Below are positions 24,493 through 32,782 of a stretch of 64,000 nucleotides of DNA, piece by piece. Location: contig OY970262.1 in assembly GCA_963715655.1 (NCBI GenBank), positions 930,001 to 994,000 of the forward strand. The letters run 5' to 3'. The position numbers and the translations under genes are program-made. The notes beneath the pieces were generated by a model that was not told the DNA's origin, ran no database searches, and saw only the letters and a program-made list of their open reading frames with translations. This DNA is from JANQPD01 sp963715655. Lineage in GTDB: Bacteria > Bacteroidota > Bacteroidia > Flavobacteriales > Schleiferiaceae. Position 1 is the stretch's first letter. Every line of letters starts with the position of its first letter.

Positions 24493-25476
24493 CTACTTTA
24501 CGTAAGCAACACCTTTTACAGCTTCAATAATACGCTTGGCGTTTGGTAAATATTCTTCTACCAAAGTAGGCGAGTAAGCCATTGGCGTATCAGCAGAAGT
24601 TACACGTCTAATAGGTGCATCTAAATAATCAAAAGCTTCGCGTTGCACTACGTAGGTCATTTCTGTAGCAATAGCGCCTAAAGGCCAAGCTTCTTCTACA
24701 AACACCATACGGTTAGTTTTCTTTACAGATTTTAGAACCGTAGCATAATCAAGCGGACGAACGGTGCGTAAATCTATAATTTCACACTCAATGCCATCCT
24801 TAGCCAATTCTTCTGCGGCTTTATCACATTCTTTTATAATCTTACCAAAAGAAACAATGGTTACATCGCTACCTTTTCTGCGGATGTCAGCTTTGCCAAT
24901 TTCAATTAAGTATTCTTCTTCCGGCACTTCGCCTTTATCACCATACATCTGCTCACTTTCCATAAATATAACTGGGTCATTATCGCGGATTGCAGATTTT
25001 AAAAGTCCTTTTGCATCATACGGATTAGAAGGAACAATAACTTTTAAACCAGGACAGTTTGCAAACCAACTTTCAAAAGCTTGCGAATGCGTAGCAGCTA
25101 ATTGCCCGGCAGAGGCAGTAGGGCCTCTAAAAACAATGGGTATGTTTAGCTGCCCACCGCTCATTTGATACATTTTTGCAGCATTGTTTATAATCTGGTC
25201 AATAGCTACCATGGAAAAATTGAACGTCATAAACTCAATGATAGGTCGCAAACCATTCATGGCACTACCCACACCAATTCCGGAAAAACCAAGCTCGGAA
25301 ATAGGGGTGTCAATTATGCGTTTTGCGCCAAATTCATCTAGCATTCCCTTAGAAGCTTTGTAGGCACCATTGTATTCGGCCACCTCTTCACCCATCAGGT
25401 AAATCTTTTCATCTCTTCTCATTTCTTCACTCATAGCTTCGGCTATAGCCTCGCGAAACTGAATAGTACGACTCAT
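24493..25476 (-). CDS. pdhB: Pyruvate dehydrogenase E1 component, beta subunit
   Basis: A 327-residue transketolase-like beta subunit: RTIQFREAIAEAMSEEMRRDEKIYLMGEEVAEYNGAYK opening with the ThDP-contact Glu, then GFSGIGVGSAMNGLRPIIEFMTFNF and the C-terminal domain with RTVRPLDYATVLKSVKKTNRM and EEAWPLGAIATEM. With an alpha subunit encoded elsewhere it makes E1, which decarboxylates pyruvate to feed acetyl-CoA. A branched-chain 2-oxoacid enzyme is the alternative, but length and segments fit pyruvate. It is monocistronic here, divergent from etfB. Confidence 0.93.
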   Translation of the reverse strand: MSRTIQFREAIAEAMSEEMRRDEKIYLMGEEVAEYNGAYKASKGMLDEFGAKRIIDTPISELGFSGIGVGSAMNGLRPIIEFMTFNFSMVAIDQIINNAAKMYQMSGGQLNIPIVFRGPTASAGQLAATHSQAFESWFANCPGLKVIVPSNPYDAKGLLKSAIRDNDPVIFMESEQMYGDKGEVPEEEYLIEIGKADIRRKGSDVTIVSFGKIIKECDKAAEELAKDGIECEIIDLRTVRPLDYATVLKSVKKTNRMVFVEEAWPLGAIATEMTYVVQREAFDYLDAPIRRVTSADTPMAYSPTLVEEYLPNAKRIIEAVKGVAYVK

Positions 25477-25698
25477 CTATTTATTTTTATGGTGCACAAA
25501 AATAGGAATTAAAGGCTAAGCAACACATCTTGTAAAAATGTATAAAACAAAAGGTGGTTTTAATAATTATAGAAAATGATATGCGCTGCACTACTAAATT
25601 TATTAGGTTAAATTTAATATGCATGCATAATATTTTTAAACAAACATTTTGTGCTTTAAATTCGCGAAAGCTTAAATAAATAAAATTCAACTAGATAT
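25477..25698. promoter_or_regulatory. Divergent pdhB-etfB intergenic region with a 12-bp palindrome
   Basis: A 222-bp spacer holding start regions for pdhB (minus) and etfB (plus). It contains the perfect palindrome tatgcatgcata at 25618-25629, possibly an operator. No clear -7 box of the TAnnTTTG type was found for etfB; taaattcg at 25657 is the closest. No gene is seen. Confidence 0.4.
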
Positions 25699-26445
25699 AT
25701 GAAGGTTTTAGTATGTATTAGCCACGTGCCTGATACCACCGCCAAAATCAATTTTACAGCTGATAATTCAGCGTTTGATAAAAACGGGGTACAATTTGTA
25801 ATTAATCCTTACGATGAATTTGGCCTTACACGCGCCATGTGGATTAAAGAAAAACAGGGCGGAACGGTAACGGTAATAAATGTAGGTAAAGCCGAAACGG
25901 AACCTACGTTAAGAAAAGCATTGGCTATTGGTGCTGATGATGCTATCCGCATAGACGCTGACCCTACTGATAGTTATTTTGTAGCAAGCCAAATAGCGGC
26001 AGTAGCCAAAGAAAATAAGTATGATATTATTATAGCCGGACGCGAAAGCATTGATTATAACGGTGGTATGGTACCCGGTATGCTTGCCGCGATGTTAAAA
26101 CAACCTTTTATTAATGCTTGTGTAAGCTTAGAAATTGAAGGAACTACGGCCAAAATGATTCGTGAAATTGATGGCGGTAAAGAAAAATTAGAAGCAGAAC
26201 TTCCGGTTGTTTTAGGCGGGCAAAAAGGATTGGTGGAAGAAAAAGATTTGCGCATACCTAACATGCGTGGCATTATGAGCGCACGTTCTAAGCCGTTAAA
26301 TGTGCGTGAGGCTACAGATGGCGAGCATAAAACCAAAGTTGGTACTTTTAGTAAACCGGCACCTAAAGGAAATGTAAAAATGATTGATGCAGATAATGTA
26401 GCCGAATTGGTGCGTTTGCTACATGATGAAGCCAAAGTAATATAA
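25699..26445 (+). CDS. etfB: Electron transfer flavoprotein, beta subunit
   Basis: A 248-residue EtfB (MKVLVCISHVPDTTAKI opening, adenine-nucleotide fold, DYNGGMVPGMLAAML loop). With EtfA it forms a soluble heterodimer binding FAD and AMP that takes electrons from acyl-CoA dehydrogenases. It lies 17 bp before etfA. This links to the beta-oxidation operon at 57-62 kb. Confidence 0.95.
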   Translation: MKVLVCISHVPDTTAKINFTADNSAFDKNGVQFVINPYDEFGLTRAMWIKEKQGGTVTVINVGKAETEPTLRKALAIGADDAIRIDADPTDSYFVASQIAAVAKENKYDIIIAGRESIDYNGGMVPGMLAAMLKQPFINACVSLEIEGTTAKMIREIDGGKEKLEAELPVVLGGQKGLVEEKDLRIPNMRGIMSARSKPLNVREATDGEHKTKVGTFSKPAPKGNVKMIDADNVAELVRLLHDEAKVI

Positions 26446-26462
26446 TCTAAAAAAGAATTAAG

Positions 26463-27428
26463 ATGTCAATATTAGTATATATAGAAAGCTGGGAAGGTAA
26501 GTTTAAGAAAAACAGTTTTGAAGCTGCGCAGTATGCCGCCAAGGTTGCAGAAATGAAAGGAACGGAGGCAATTGGCGTAACAGTGGGCGCAACTGCCGAG
26601 CATGATGTTTTAGGCAAATATGGCCTTAAAAAGGTTATAAAATTAAGCGGAGGCGCTTTTGAAAAGTTTAATAACTATAGCTATGCCGAAGCTATGCAAA
26701 AGCTTGCAGAGCAAGAAGGTGCTGATACCTTTATTATTAGCGGAACGTTTAATGGAAAGGCCATTGCGCCAATTTTATCGGTAAATACAGGAGCGGGTTT
26801 AATTACTAATGTTACAGAATTACCATCTTCTACAGCACCACTTACGGTAAAGCGTAGTGTGTTTTCAAGCAAAGGTTTTGTAAATTATAGTACAGACCAA
26901 GCGCACAGCATTATCTTATTTATACCAAATGCAGTGGGTGTTACAGAAGGTAGCGGCACCGTAGAAGTAGTAGATGGGAATGTGGAAATAGGCGAGTCGC
27001 CTAAATCAACGGTTACAGAAGTAGATCGTGTAAAGGGAAAAATTCCACTTCCGGAAGCCGAGCGCGTAGTTTCTGGTGGTAGAGGATTAAAAGGCCCTGA
27101 AAACTGGGGTATGGTAGAGGAACTTGCCGAAGCTTTAGATGCGGGAACCGCTTGTAGTAAGCCGGTTAGTGATATGGATTGGAGACCACACAGCGAGCAC
27201 GTTGGTCAAACAGGAATTGCCATAAACCCTGATTTATATATTGCTATTGGCATTTCAGGTGCTATTCAGCATTTGGCAGGTGTAAGCAATTCAAAAACGA
27301 TTGTTGCCATAAACAATGATCCCGAAGCTCCGTTCTTTAAAGCCGCAGATTATGGTATAGTTGGTGACGCCTTTGAGGTGGTGCCAAAATTTACCGCAGC
27401 TGTAAAAGCTTTTAAGGAACAAAACTAA
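26463..27428 (+). CDS. etfA: Electron transfer flavoprotein, alpha subunit
   Basis: A 321-residue EtfA. The C-terminal FAD-binding half is clear: VVSGGRGLKGPENW, ACSKPVSDMDW, HVGQTGIAINPDLYIAIGISGAIQHLAG and NDPEAPFFKAADYGIVGD. It is the FAD-holding subunit. It ends on the first base of the next gene, so the bifunctional nuclease is co-translated. Confidence 0.96.
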   Translation: MSILVYIESWEGKFKKNSFEAAQYAAKVAEMKGTEAIGVTVGATAEHDVLGKYGLKKVIKLSGGAFEKFNNYSYAEAMQKLAEQEGADTFIISGTFNGKAIAPILSVNTGAGLITNVTELPSSTAPLTVKRSVFSSKGFVNYSTDQAHSIILFIPNAVGVTEGSGTVEVVDGNVEIGESPKSTVTEVDRVKGKIPLPEAERVVSGGRGLKGPENWGMVEELAEALDAGTACSKPVSDMDWRPHSEHVGQTGIAINPDLYIAIGISGAIQHLAGVSNSKTIVAINNDPEAPFFKAADYGIVGDAFEVVPKFTAAVKAFKEQN

Positions 27429-28033
27429 TGGCTAAAAAACTTAGATTATATATTAAGGGATTATCCTATAGCCAAACCCAAACCGGTGCTTATGCACTGG
27501 TTTTGGGGGAGGAAAATGGGGAACGCAGATTACCAATTATTATAGGTGGATTTGAGGCACAATCTATTGCTATTGCCTTAGAAAAAGACGTAAACCCACC
27601 AAGGCCGCTTACCCATGATTTATTTAAAAACTTTGCTGACGGCTTTAAAATTACGCTTGCCGAAGTAGTGATACACAAACTGCAAGATGGAGTGTTCTTT
27701 TCTATTTTGGTGTGTAACCAAAATGGCAATGAAATAGTATTAGATGCGCGAACCTCGGATGCAGTGGCGCTTGCCATTCGTTTTGAAACACCTATTTACA
27801 CCTATTCTGAAATATTAGAAAAGGCCGGTGTAATATTAAAAGAAAGCGGTTCTAAAACTTCTACCACGGCAAGTGGTGTGCGAAGTACTTCCTCTTTAAC
27901 CAAAAGTACAGGTAGCTTAAAAGATAAAAGTACCGATGAACTTCATAAATTAATGGATGAAGCCGTTAAAAATGAAGATTATGAAAAGGCAGCACGCTTA
28001 CGCGATGAAATTGATAAGCGTAGTGCTAATTAA
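27428..28033 (+). CDS. Bifunctional nuclease (DUF151) with UVR motif
   Basis: A 201-residue protein with a DUF151/BFN domain (residues 1-130; ALVLGEENGERRLPIIIGGFEAQSIAIAL) and a C-terminal UVR motif (about 168-198, DELHKLMDEAVKNEDYEKAARLRDEI) of the kind that binds UvrA/UvrB partners. The two are joined by a Ser/Thr-rich linker. Members have DNase/RNase activity and affect stress responses. It overlaps etfA by 1 bp, a common arrangement in Bacteroidota. Confidence 0.9.
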   Translation: MAKKLRLYIKGLSYSQTQTGAYALVLGEENGERRLPIIIGGFEAQSIAIALEKDVNPPRPLTHDLFKNFADGFKITLAEVVIHKLQDGVFFSILVCNQNGNEIVLDARTSDAVALAIRFETPIYTYSEILEKAGVILKESGSKTSTTASGVRSTSSLTKSTGSLKDKSTDELHKLMDEAVKNEDYEKAARLRDEIDKRSAN

Positions 28034-28061
28034 TTATTCTGTCAACTAAATTCACAATCCT

Positions 28062-28069
28062 TACTTTCG
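28062..28069 (+). promoter_or_regulatory. Promoter (-7 box) of the nucleoside transporter
   Basis: TACTTTCG, a one-base variant of TAnnTTTG, 16 bases before the ATG at 28086. The upstream gene ends at 28033, so the transporter can be expressed independently. Confidence 0.45.
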
Positions 28070-28085
28070 CGCTTTTACCATGTAA

Positions 28086-29834
28086 ATGAGGAATTTTCTA
28101 CGCGTAGGATTTGTGTTTATCGCCTGTTGGTTTACGTTTTCTGTGCAAGCGCAAGAAGGGTTAAAATACCGCTGGCAATTTCAGCAAATTACCGACACAG
28201 CGGGGGTTAGCTTAATATCAATTGATCCTGCTGACTATTTTGACTTGAGCAGTGGCGATACTTTCACCTATGGTTTACGCGCTAAAAACAACCTTGTTGC
28301 CAAAGGTATTTATCAACGAAAGGGCGACACTCTTTCTTTTAAATATCAGTCACCTAACGATACCATTCGCCAATATTTTATTGCAGAAGAAACAGATTCT
28401 ACTTTAATAATTACCGAAGGGCCGGTTAGTTTTTCTTTTAATAGAACAAGTTCATCCAATTTAAAAAGCGCAGTACTTAATTACGATTTTACAAAAACTA
28501 GCATATCTACTACCTCCGTTTTTAGGGGATTATTGGGCTTATTCGTGTTAGTAGCCATCAGTTTTTTATTCTCTTCGCACAAGCGAAAAATAAATTGGAA
28601 GCAAGTAGGCATTGGCTTAGCCATACAATTGGTTTTTGCTTACGCGATATTAAAGGTAAGTTGGGTAGCCTCCATATTTGATTTTTTAAGCGGTTTGTTT
28701 GTTACGCTTTTAAGTTTTACACGAGCAGGTGCTGAGTTTCTGTTCGGCTCCCTTATTTCTGATACCACCAGCTTGGGTTACATCTTTGCTTTTCAGGTAT
28801 TACCTACCGTAATTTTCTTTTCAGCAATCACTAGTTTGTTGTTTTATTGGGGTATTCTTCAAAAAATTGTGTACGCTTTTGCTTGGATCATGAAGCGTAC
28901 GATGAAGCTTAGCGGAGCCGAAAGTTTGGCTGCAGCGGGCAACATCTTTTTAGGTCAAACGGAATCGCCACTTTTGGTAAAACCATACATTAATAAAATG
29001 ACTAAAAGTGAGTTACTGTGCCTTATGAGTGGCGGTATGGCCACAATTGCTGGAGGTGTTTTGGCCGCTTATATTGGGTTTTTAGGAGGTACAGATGAGG
29101 CACAGCAAATATTCTTTGCCAAACAACTTTTAGCTGCTTCGGTAATGAGTGCTCCGGCAGCCATTGTAGCCGCTAAATTATTATTACCGGAAACAGAAAA
29201 ATACAATACCTCTATGAAAATAGAGCAATCTAAAATTGGAAGCAACGCGTTAGAAGCGTTGAGTAACGGAACCACAGATGGATTGAAATTAGCCGTAAAT
29301 GTGGGTGCAATGCTATTGGTGTTTTTAGCCGTAATTGCGTTGGTAAATAGTGTATTTGGTTGGATAGGTGCACCGCATGAATTGGTGATTTCCGGTAAAA
29401 GTTTAGTGGCGTATCCTGGTTTTAACGAATGGGTGGCTACTATCTCAAATGGTAGATATCAGGAATTTTCTTTACAGTTTATATTAGGGTATGGCTTGGC
29501 GCCAATTACTTGGTTAATGGGCGTAGATAAGCAAGATATGGTTTTGGTAGGTCAGCTGTTAGGTGAAAAAACTATTTTGAATGAGTTTGTGGCTTATGTT
29601 TCTTTGGGAGATATGAAAGCAGCGGGAGATTTTTCAAGTGCTAAATCAATAGTAATTGCTACCTATATATTATGTGGTTTTTCCAATTTCGCCAGTATCG
29701 GTATTCAAATCGGAGGTATCGGCTCCTTAGCACCTTCGCGTAAGGGAGATTTGAGTAAACTGGGTTTTAGAGCATTACTAGGAGGTACTTTGGCAAGTTT
29801 ATTTACAGCGGTTATTGTAGGTATGTTGATATAG
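28086..29834 (+). CDS. CNT family nucleoside transporter with N-terminal periplasmic domain
   Basis: A 582-residue protein. The C-terminal ~420 residues are a concentrative nucleoside transporter: helices plus the hallmark FLGQTESPLLVKPYINKM and LMSGGMATIAGGVLAAYIGF, and ATYILCGFSNFASIGIQIGG near the end. The first ~150 residues are extra: a signal peptide (cut near residue 23, VQAQ) and a beta-rich segment of about 125 residues resembling a lipocalin-like or heat-shock-type sheet. CNTs import nucleosides with Na+ or H+. The extra domain would lie in the periplasm and could bind substrate; that is inference. Confidence 0.9.
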   Translation: MRNFLRVGFVFIACWFTFSVQAQEGLKYRWQFQQITDTAGVSLISIDPADYFDLSSGDTFTYGLRAKNNLVAKGIYQRKGDTLSFKYQSPNDTIRQYFIAEETDSTLIITEGPVSFSFNRTSSSNLKSAVLNYDFTKTSISTTSVFRGLLGLFVLVAISFLFSSHKRKINWKQVGIGLAIQLVFAYAILKVSWVASIFDFLSGLFVTLLSFTRAGAEFLFGSLISDTTSLGYIFAFQVLPTVIFFSAITSLLFYWGILQKIVYAFAWIMKRTMKLSGAESLAAAGNIFLGQTESPLLVKPYINKMTKSELLCLMSGGMATIAGGVLAAYIGFLGGTDEAQQIFFAKQLLAASVMSAPAAIVAAKLLLPETEKYNTSMKIEQSKIGSNALEALSNGTTDGLKLAVNVGAMLLVFLAVIALVNSVFGWIGAPHELVISGKSLVAYPGFNEWVATISNGRYQEFSLQFILGYGLAPITWLMGVDKQDMVLVGQLLGEKTILNEFVAYVSLGDMKAAGDFSSAKSIVIATYILCGFSNFASIGIQIGGIGSLAPSRKGDLSKLGFRALLGGTLASLFTAVIVGMLI

Positions 29835-29840
29835 GAACGC

Positions 29841-29869
29841 CTGTACAATGTACATTGATCGCTGTACAG
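29841..29869. repeat. Copy of the TGTACATTGAT dispersed repeat, palindromic ends
   Basis: Ends ctgtac (29841-29846) and gtacag (29864-29869) pair. The centre, tgtacattgatcgctgtaca, matches the repeat that flanks the IVP gene at 60.1 kb in 18 of 19 shared positions. Being 7 bp after the transporter stop and followed by tttt, it may also end transcription. Confidence 0.6.
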
Positions 29870-29936
29870 TTTTACAAAAATCAACTTTCTAAATACAATT
29901 TCTCTCCCAACTTCTTTCAAGTGAAATTATTACGTG

Positions 29937-29944
29937 TATATTTG
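29937..29944 (+). promoter_or_regulatory. Promoter (-7 box) of rplU-rpmA
   Basis: TATATTTG followed by cacccct, 26 bases before the rplU ATG. The element plus following bases is the same as in the HU promoter. Confidence 0.65.
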
Positions 29945-29970
29945 CACCCCTTTAAAAATAAGTATAAATC

Positions 29971-30486
29971 ATGTACGCAATAGTAGAAATAGCAGGGCAT
30001 CAGTACAAAGTACGTAAAGATCAGCAGATTTATGTGAACCGTTTGGCCGGTAATGAAGGTGATACCATGTCGTTTGACAAAGTATTACTTACCGATGATA
30101 ACGGAACCATAGCAGTTGGCGCCCCGGTTATAAAAGGTACGCAAGTAGATGCGAAAATTGTATCTCACCTTAAGGCCGATAAAGAAATCGTTTTCAAAAA
30201 GAAAAGAAGAAAAGGTTACGCCAAGAAAAATGGTCACCGTCAATCAATTTCTTTAATTGAAATTATTGGTATTGGAGCAGGAAGCACCAAACCAGCGGCT
30301 AAAGCAGAAAGCAAGCCCGTAGAAAAAAAGGAAGAAACTAAAGCGGCAGCTCCCGTAGCTACTGAATCTGATGCTTCTGACTTAAGTTCTAAAACGGTTG
30401 CTGAATTGAAAGAAATGGCTAAAGAAAGAGAACTTACAGGCTATTCTTCCATGAAAAAAGATGAATTAATTGCAGCGTTAAGCTAA
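29971..30486 (+). CDS. rplU: 50S ribosomal protein L21 with C-terminal extension
   Basis: A 171-residue L21; the ribosomal domain takes the first ~105 residues (MYAIVEIAGHQYKVRKDQQIYVNRL and KKKRRKGYAKKNGHRQSISLIEI). A charged Ala/Lys/Glu linker (about 108-135) follows, then a ~35-residue SAP/Rho_N-like helical domain (SSKTVAELKEMAKERELTGY and SMKKDELIAAL). Such an extension is absent from E. coli L21 (103 residues). It may bind nucleic acid. It is followed by rpmA, the normal order. Confidence 0.95.
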   Translation: MYAIVEIAGHQYKVRKDQQIYVNRLAGNEGDTMSFDKVLLTDDNGTIAVGAPVIKGTQVDAKIVSHLKADKEIVFKKKRRKGYAKKNGHRQSISLIEIIGIGAGSTKPAAKAESKPVEKKEETKAAAPVATESDASDLSSKTVAELKEMAKERELTGYSSMKKDELIAALS

Positions 30487-30513
30487 ATTACTAACGAATA
30501 AAAATTATTTGCC

Positions 30514-30768
30514 ATGGCGCATAAAAAAGGAGTAGGTAGTTCTAAAAACGGTAGAGAATCAGAAAGTAAGCGCTTGGGCGTTAAAATTTTTGGTGGTCAA
30601 AAAGCAATTGCCGGTAATATTATCGTGCGTCAGCGCGGAACCCGTCATAACCCTGGTGTAAATGTAGGTATTGGCAAAGACCATACGTTATTTGCAATGG
30701 TGGATGGTACCGTTGTTTTTAGAAAGAAAAGAGACAATAAATCTTTTGTATCAGTAGATCCGGCTTAA
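30514..30768 (+). CDS. rpmA: 50S ribosomal protein L27
   Basis: An 84-residue L27: MAHKKGVGSSKNGRESESKR, then GGQKAIAGNIIVRQRGTRHNPG. The N-terminal tail reaches the peptidyl-transferase centre. There is no long propeptide as in Firmicutes. Lies 27 bp after rplU and is followed by a very strong terminator. Confidence 0.97.
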   Translation: MAHKKGVGSSKNGRESESKRLGVKIFGGQKAIAGNIIVRQRGTRHNPGVNVGIGKDHTLFAMVDGTVVFRKKRDNKSFVSVDPA

Positions 30769-30789
30769 GCCGATTTACCTGAAATATTT

Positions 30790-30829
30790 AAAAGCCTTTT
30801 AAGTACCTTTTGTACTTAAAAGGCTTTTG
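30790..30829 (+). terminator. Strong terminator after rpmA
   Basis: A perfect 17-bp stem (30790-30806 with 30812-30828) around a 5-base loop, beginning aaaagcctttt and ending aaaaggctttt. The pairing is symmetric with A- and T-runs at each side, so it can act in both directions. Confidence 0.92.
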
Positions 30830-30923
30830 GCGTTTTACTAATTAATGACGCTTTTAGCCCCTTGCTAATACTTTGCCGTGCTTTACTTTTACCACATAGT
30901 AATATTTATAGTAGTAACATTAT

Positions 30924-32195
30924 ATGCTTGAGCTTTCCTACTTAAGAAACAACACAAAAGAGGCTGTAGAGCGCCTAAACAAACGCAATATAAAAGCTGC
31001 CCAAAAGGTAGATGAGGTATTAACCCTAGATGAAAAACGTAGAACTGCCCAGCAAGCTCTTGATGATAAACTAGCAGAAAGTAATAGGTTGAGCAAGGAA
31101 ATTGGTAGGCTTTTTCAAACCGGTAAAGCCCAAGAAGCTAATGCGGCTAAGGAAAAAACGGGTACGCTTAAAGCAGAGATAAAAACCTTGCAAGAGGAGG
31201 AAACGCACTTGCAAAAGGAGCTAAACGATTTACTTTATACCTTACCCAATGCACCCCACGCTAGCGTACCTAAGGGCAAAACTCCCGAAGAAAATCAAGA
31301 AATTAAAAAGTTTGGAGAAATTCCGATTTTGTATAAAGGTGCTGTTCCACATTGGGAGTTAGCGGAAAAATATAGTCTAATTGATTTTGAACTGGGTGTA
31401 AAAATTACCGGTGCAGGATTTCCGGTTTATAAAGATAAAGGCGCGCGTTTGCAACGGGCGCTTATAAACTTTTTTTTAGATGAAAACCGTGCTGCCGGAT
31501 ATATTGAGTATCAACCACCCTATTTTGTAAACAGTGCTTCCGGTTTTGGTACAGGCCAACTTCCCGATAAGGAAGGGCAGATGTACCACATGCAAAACGA
31601 TGATTTGTACGCCATACCCACGGCTGAAGTTCCGGTAACCAACTTTTTTAGAGATGAAATTGTGGAGACTAAAGATTTTCCGATACGCTGCACCGCCTAT
31701 ACGCCATGTTTTAGAAGAGAAGCAGGTAGCTATGGTAAAGATGTGCGTGGCTTAAACCGTTTGCATCAGTTTGATAAAGTGGAAATAGTAAACGTAACCA
31801 GCCCTGAAAATAGCTATGGCATTTTAGATGAAATGGTTTTACATGTAGAAAGTTTGCTTAAAAAATTGGAATTGCCCTATCGTATTTTGCGCTTATGCGG
31901 AGGAGATATGGGTTTCACTTCAGCTCTAACCTATGATTTTGAAGTGTATAGCGCAGCGCAGGAAAAGTGGCTGGAGGTAAGTTCCGTTTCCAACTTTGAA
32001 ACCTATCAAGCCAACCGTTTAAAACTGCGTTACCGCGATGAGGAAGGTAAAACGCAACTCTGTCATACATTAAACGGTAGTGCGCTAGCCTTACCGCGCA
32101 TTGTTGCTTCATTGTTAGAAAACCACCAAACAGCAGAGGGTGTTTTGATCCCCAGTGCACTTCAATCTTATACAGGATTTAACATAATAGACTAA
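30924..32195 (+). CDS. serS: Seryl-tRNA synthetase
   Basis: A 423-residue class II synthetase. The N-terminal ~110 residues form the long coiled-coil arm that holds tRNA-Ser. Class II motifs are seen in AYTPCFRREAGSYGKDVRGLNRLHQFDKVEIV and LNGSALALPRIVASLLENHQ. It charges tRNA-Ser. Two bases separate it from the following lipoprotein gene. Confidence 0.97.
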   Translation: MLELSYLRNNTKEAVERLNKRNIKAAQKVDEVLTLDEKRRTAQQALDDKLAESNRLSKEIGRLFQTGKAQEANAAKEKTGTLKAEIKTLQEEETHLQKELNDLLYTLPNAPHASVPKGKTPEENQEIKKFGEIPILYKGAVPHWELAEKYSLIDFELGVKITGAGFPVYKDKGARLQRALINFFLDENRAAGYIEYQPPYFVNSASGFGTGQLPDKEGQMYHMQNDDLYAIPTAEVPVTNFFRDEIVETKDFPIRCTAYTPCFRREAGSYGKDVRGLNRLHQFDKVEIVNVTSPENSYGILDEMVLHVESLLKKLELPYRILRLCGGDMGFTSALTYDFEVYSAAQEKWLEVSSVSNFETYQANRLKLRYRDEEGKTQLCHTLNGSALALPRIVASLLENHQTAEGVLIPSALQSYTGFNIID

Positions 32196-32197
32196 AA

Positions 32198-32749
32198 ATG
32201 AAAAGAATTTTTTTGTTTGCTGCGGCATATATGGCAATGGTAGCTTGCAGTAGCCCGCTTAGTAGAGAAAATGAAACTAGAGTAGAAAAAATTGATTCTT
32301 TGAAAAGTGTGCTTACTACGGTAGAAAATGAGTTACAACCTTGGCAGGATAGCACGTTGGATGATGATGCCGAGCAAGCCCAGCAACTTTACGTGTATTT
32401 AGAAAAAACGTATCCTGATAAAGAGAACCGAGTATTTTGGATAACGCAGATGAATGCGCTTAAAAAAGTGTATAAGGCATTTGGTAAGTTTCATAAAGCT
32501 AAAACGGTAGTAACGGAAAAAATTCCATTGTCGCGCAAGCAACTGCAGACCTTAGAAAACAGCATAAGAGAGGATGCTTTAGAGGAAAAGCAAATTGAAG
32601 AATACATGGTTATTGAAACCCAAGAGGTAAATAAAATTTATGATTTATACTTTCGGATTTCACCGGAGGTTGAGGCCTCTGCAAGTATTTGGGACACGTT
32701 AAGAGTTAGTATGAATCAAATAAAAATGGATTTAGATACGTTGAAATAA
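32198..32749 (+). CDS. Hypothetical lipoprotein
   Basis: A 183-residue protein with a lipoprotein signal (YMAMVAC, Cys17) and a mostly helical, charged mature part. I do not recognise a family. It follows serS by 2 bp and precedes a TPR protein, so it is probably in the same unit; the function is not indicated. Confidence 0.7.
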   Translation: MKRIFLFAAAYMAMVACSSPLSRENETRVEKIDSLKSVLTTVENELQPWQDSTLDDDAEQAQQLYVYLEKTYPDKENRVFWITQMNALKKVYKAFGKFHKAKTVVTEKIPLSRKQLQTLENSIREDALEEKQIEEYMVIETQEVNKIYDLYFRISPEVEASASIWDTLRVSMNQIKMDLDTLK

Positions 32750-32751
32750 AC

Positions 32752-32782
32752 TATGTTCAATAACTTTTTCTATGTTCAATAA
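32752..32782 (+). repeat. Duplicated start-codon segment tatgttcaataa
   Basis: Two perfect copies of tatgttcaataa at 32752-32763 and 32771-32782. The second holds the start of the TPR gene. The first opens a nine-codon frame (MFNNFFYVQ) that ends inside the second copy, so it could act as a tiny upstream reading frame, or be a trace of a local duplication. Confidence 0.6.
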
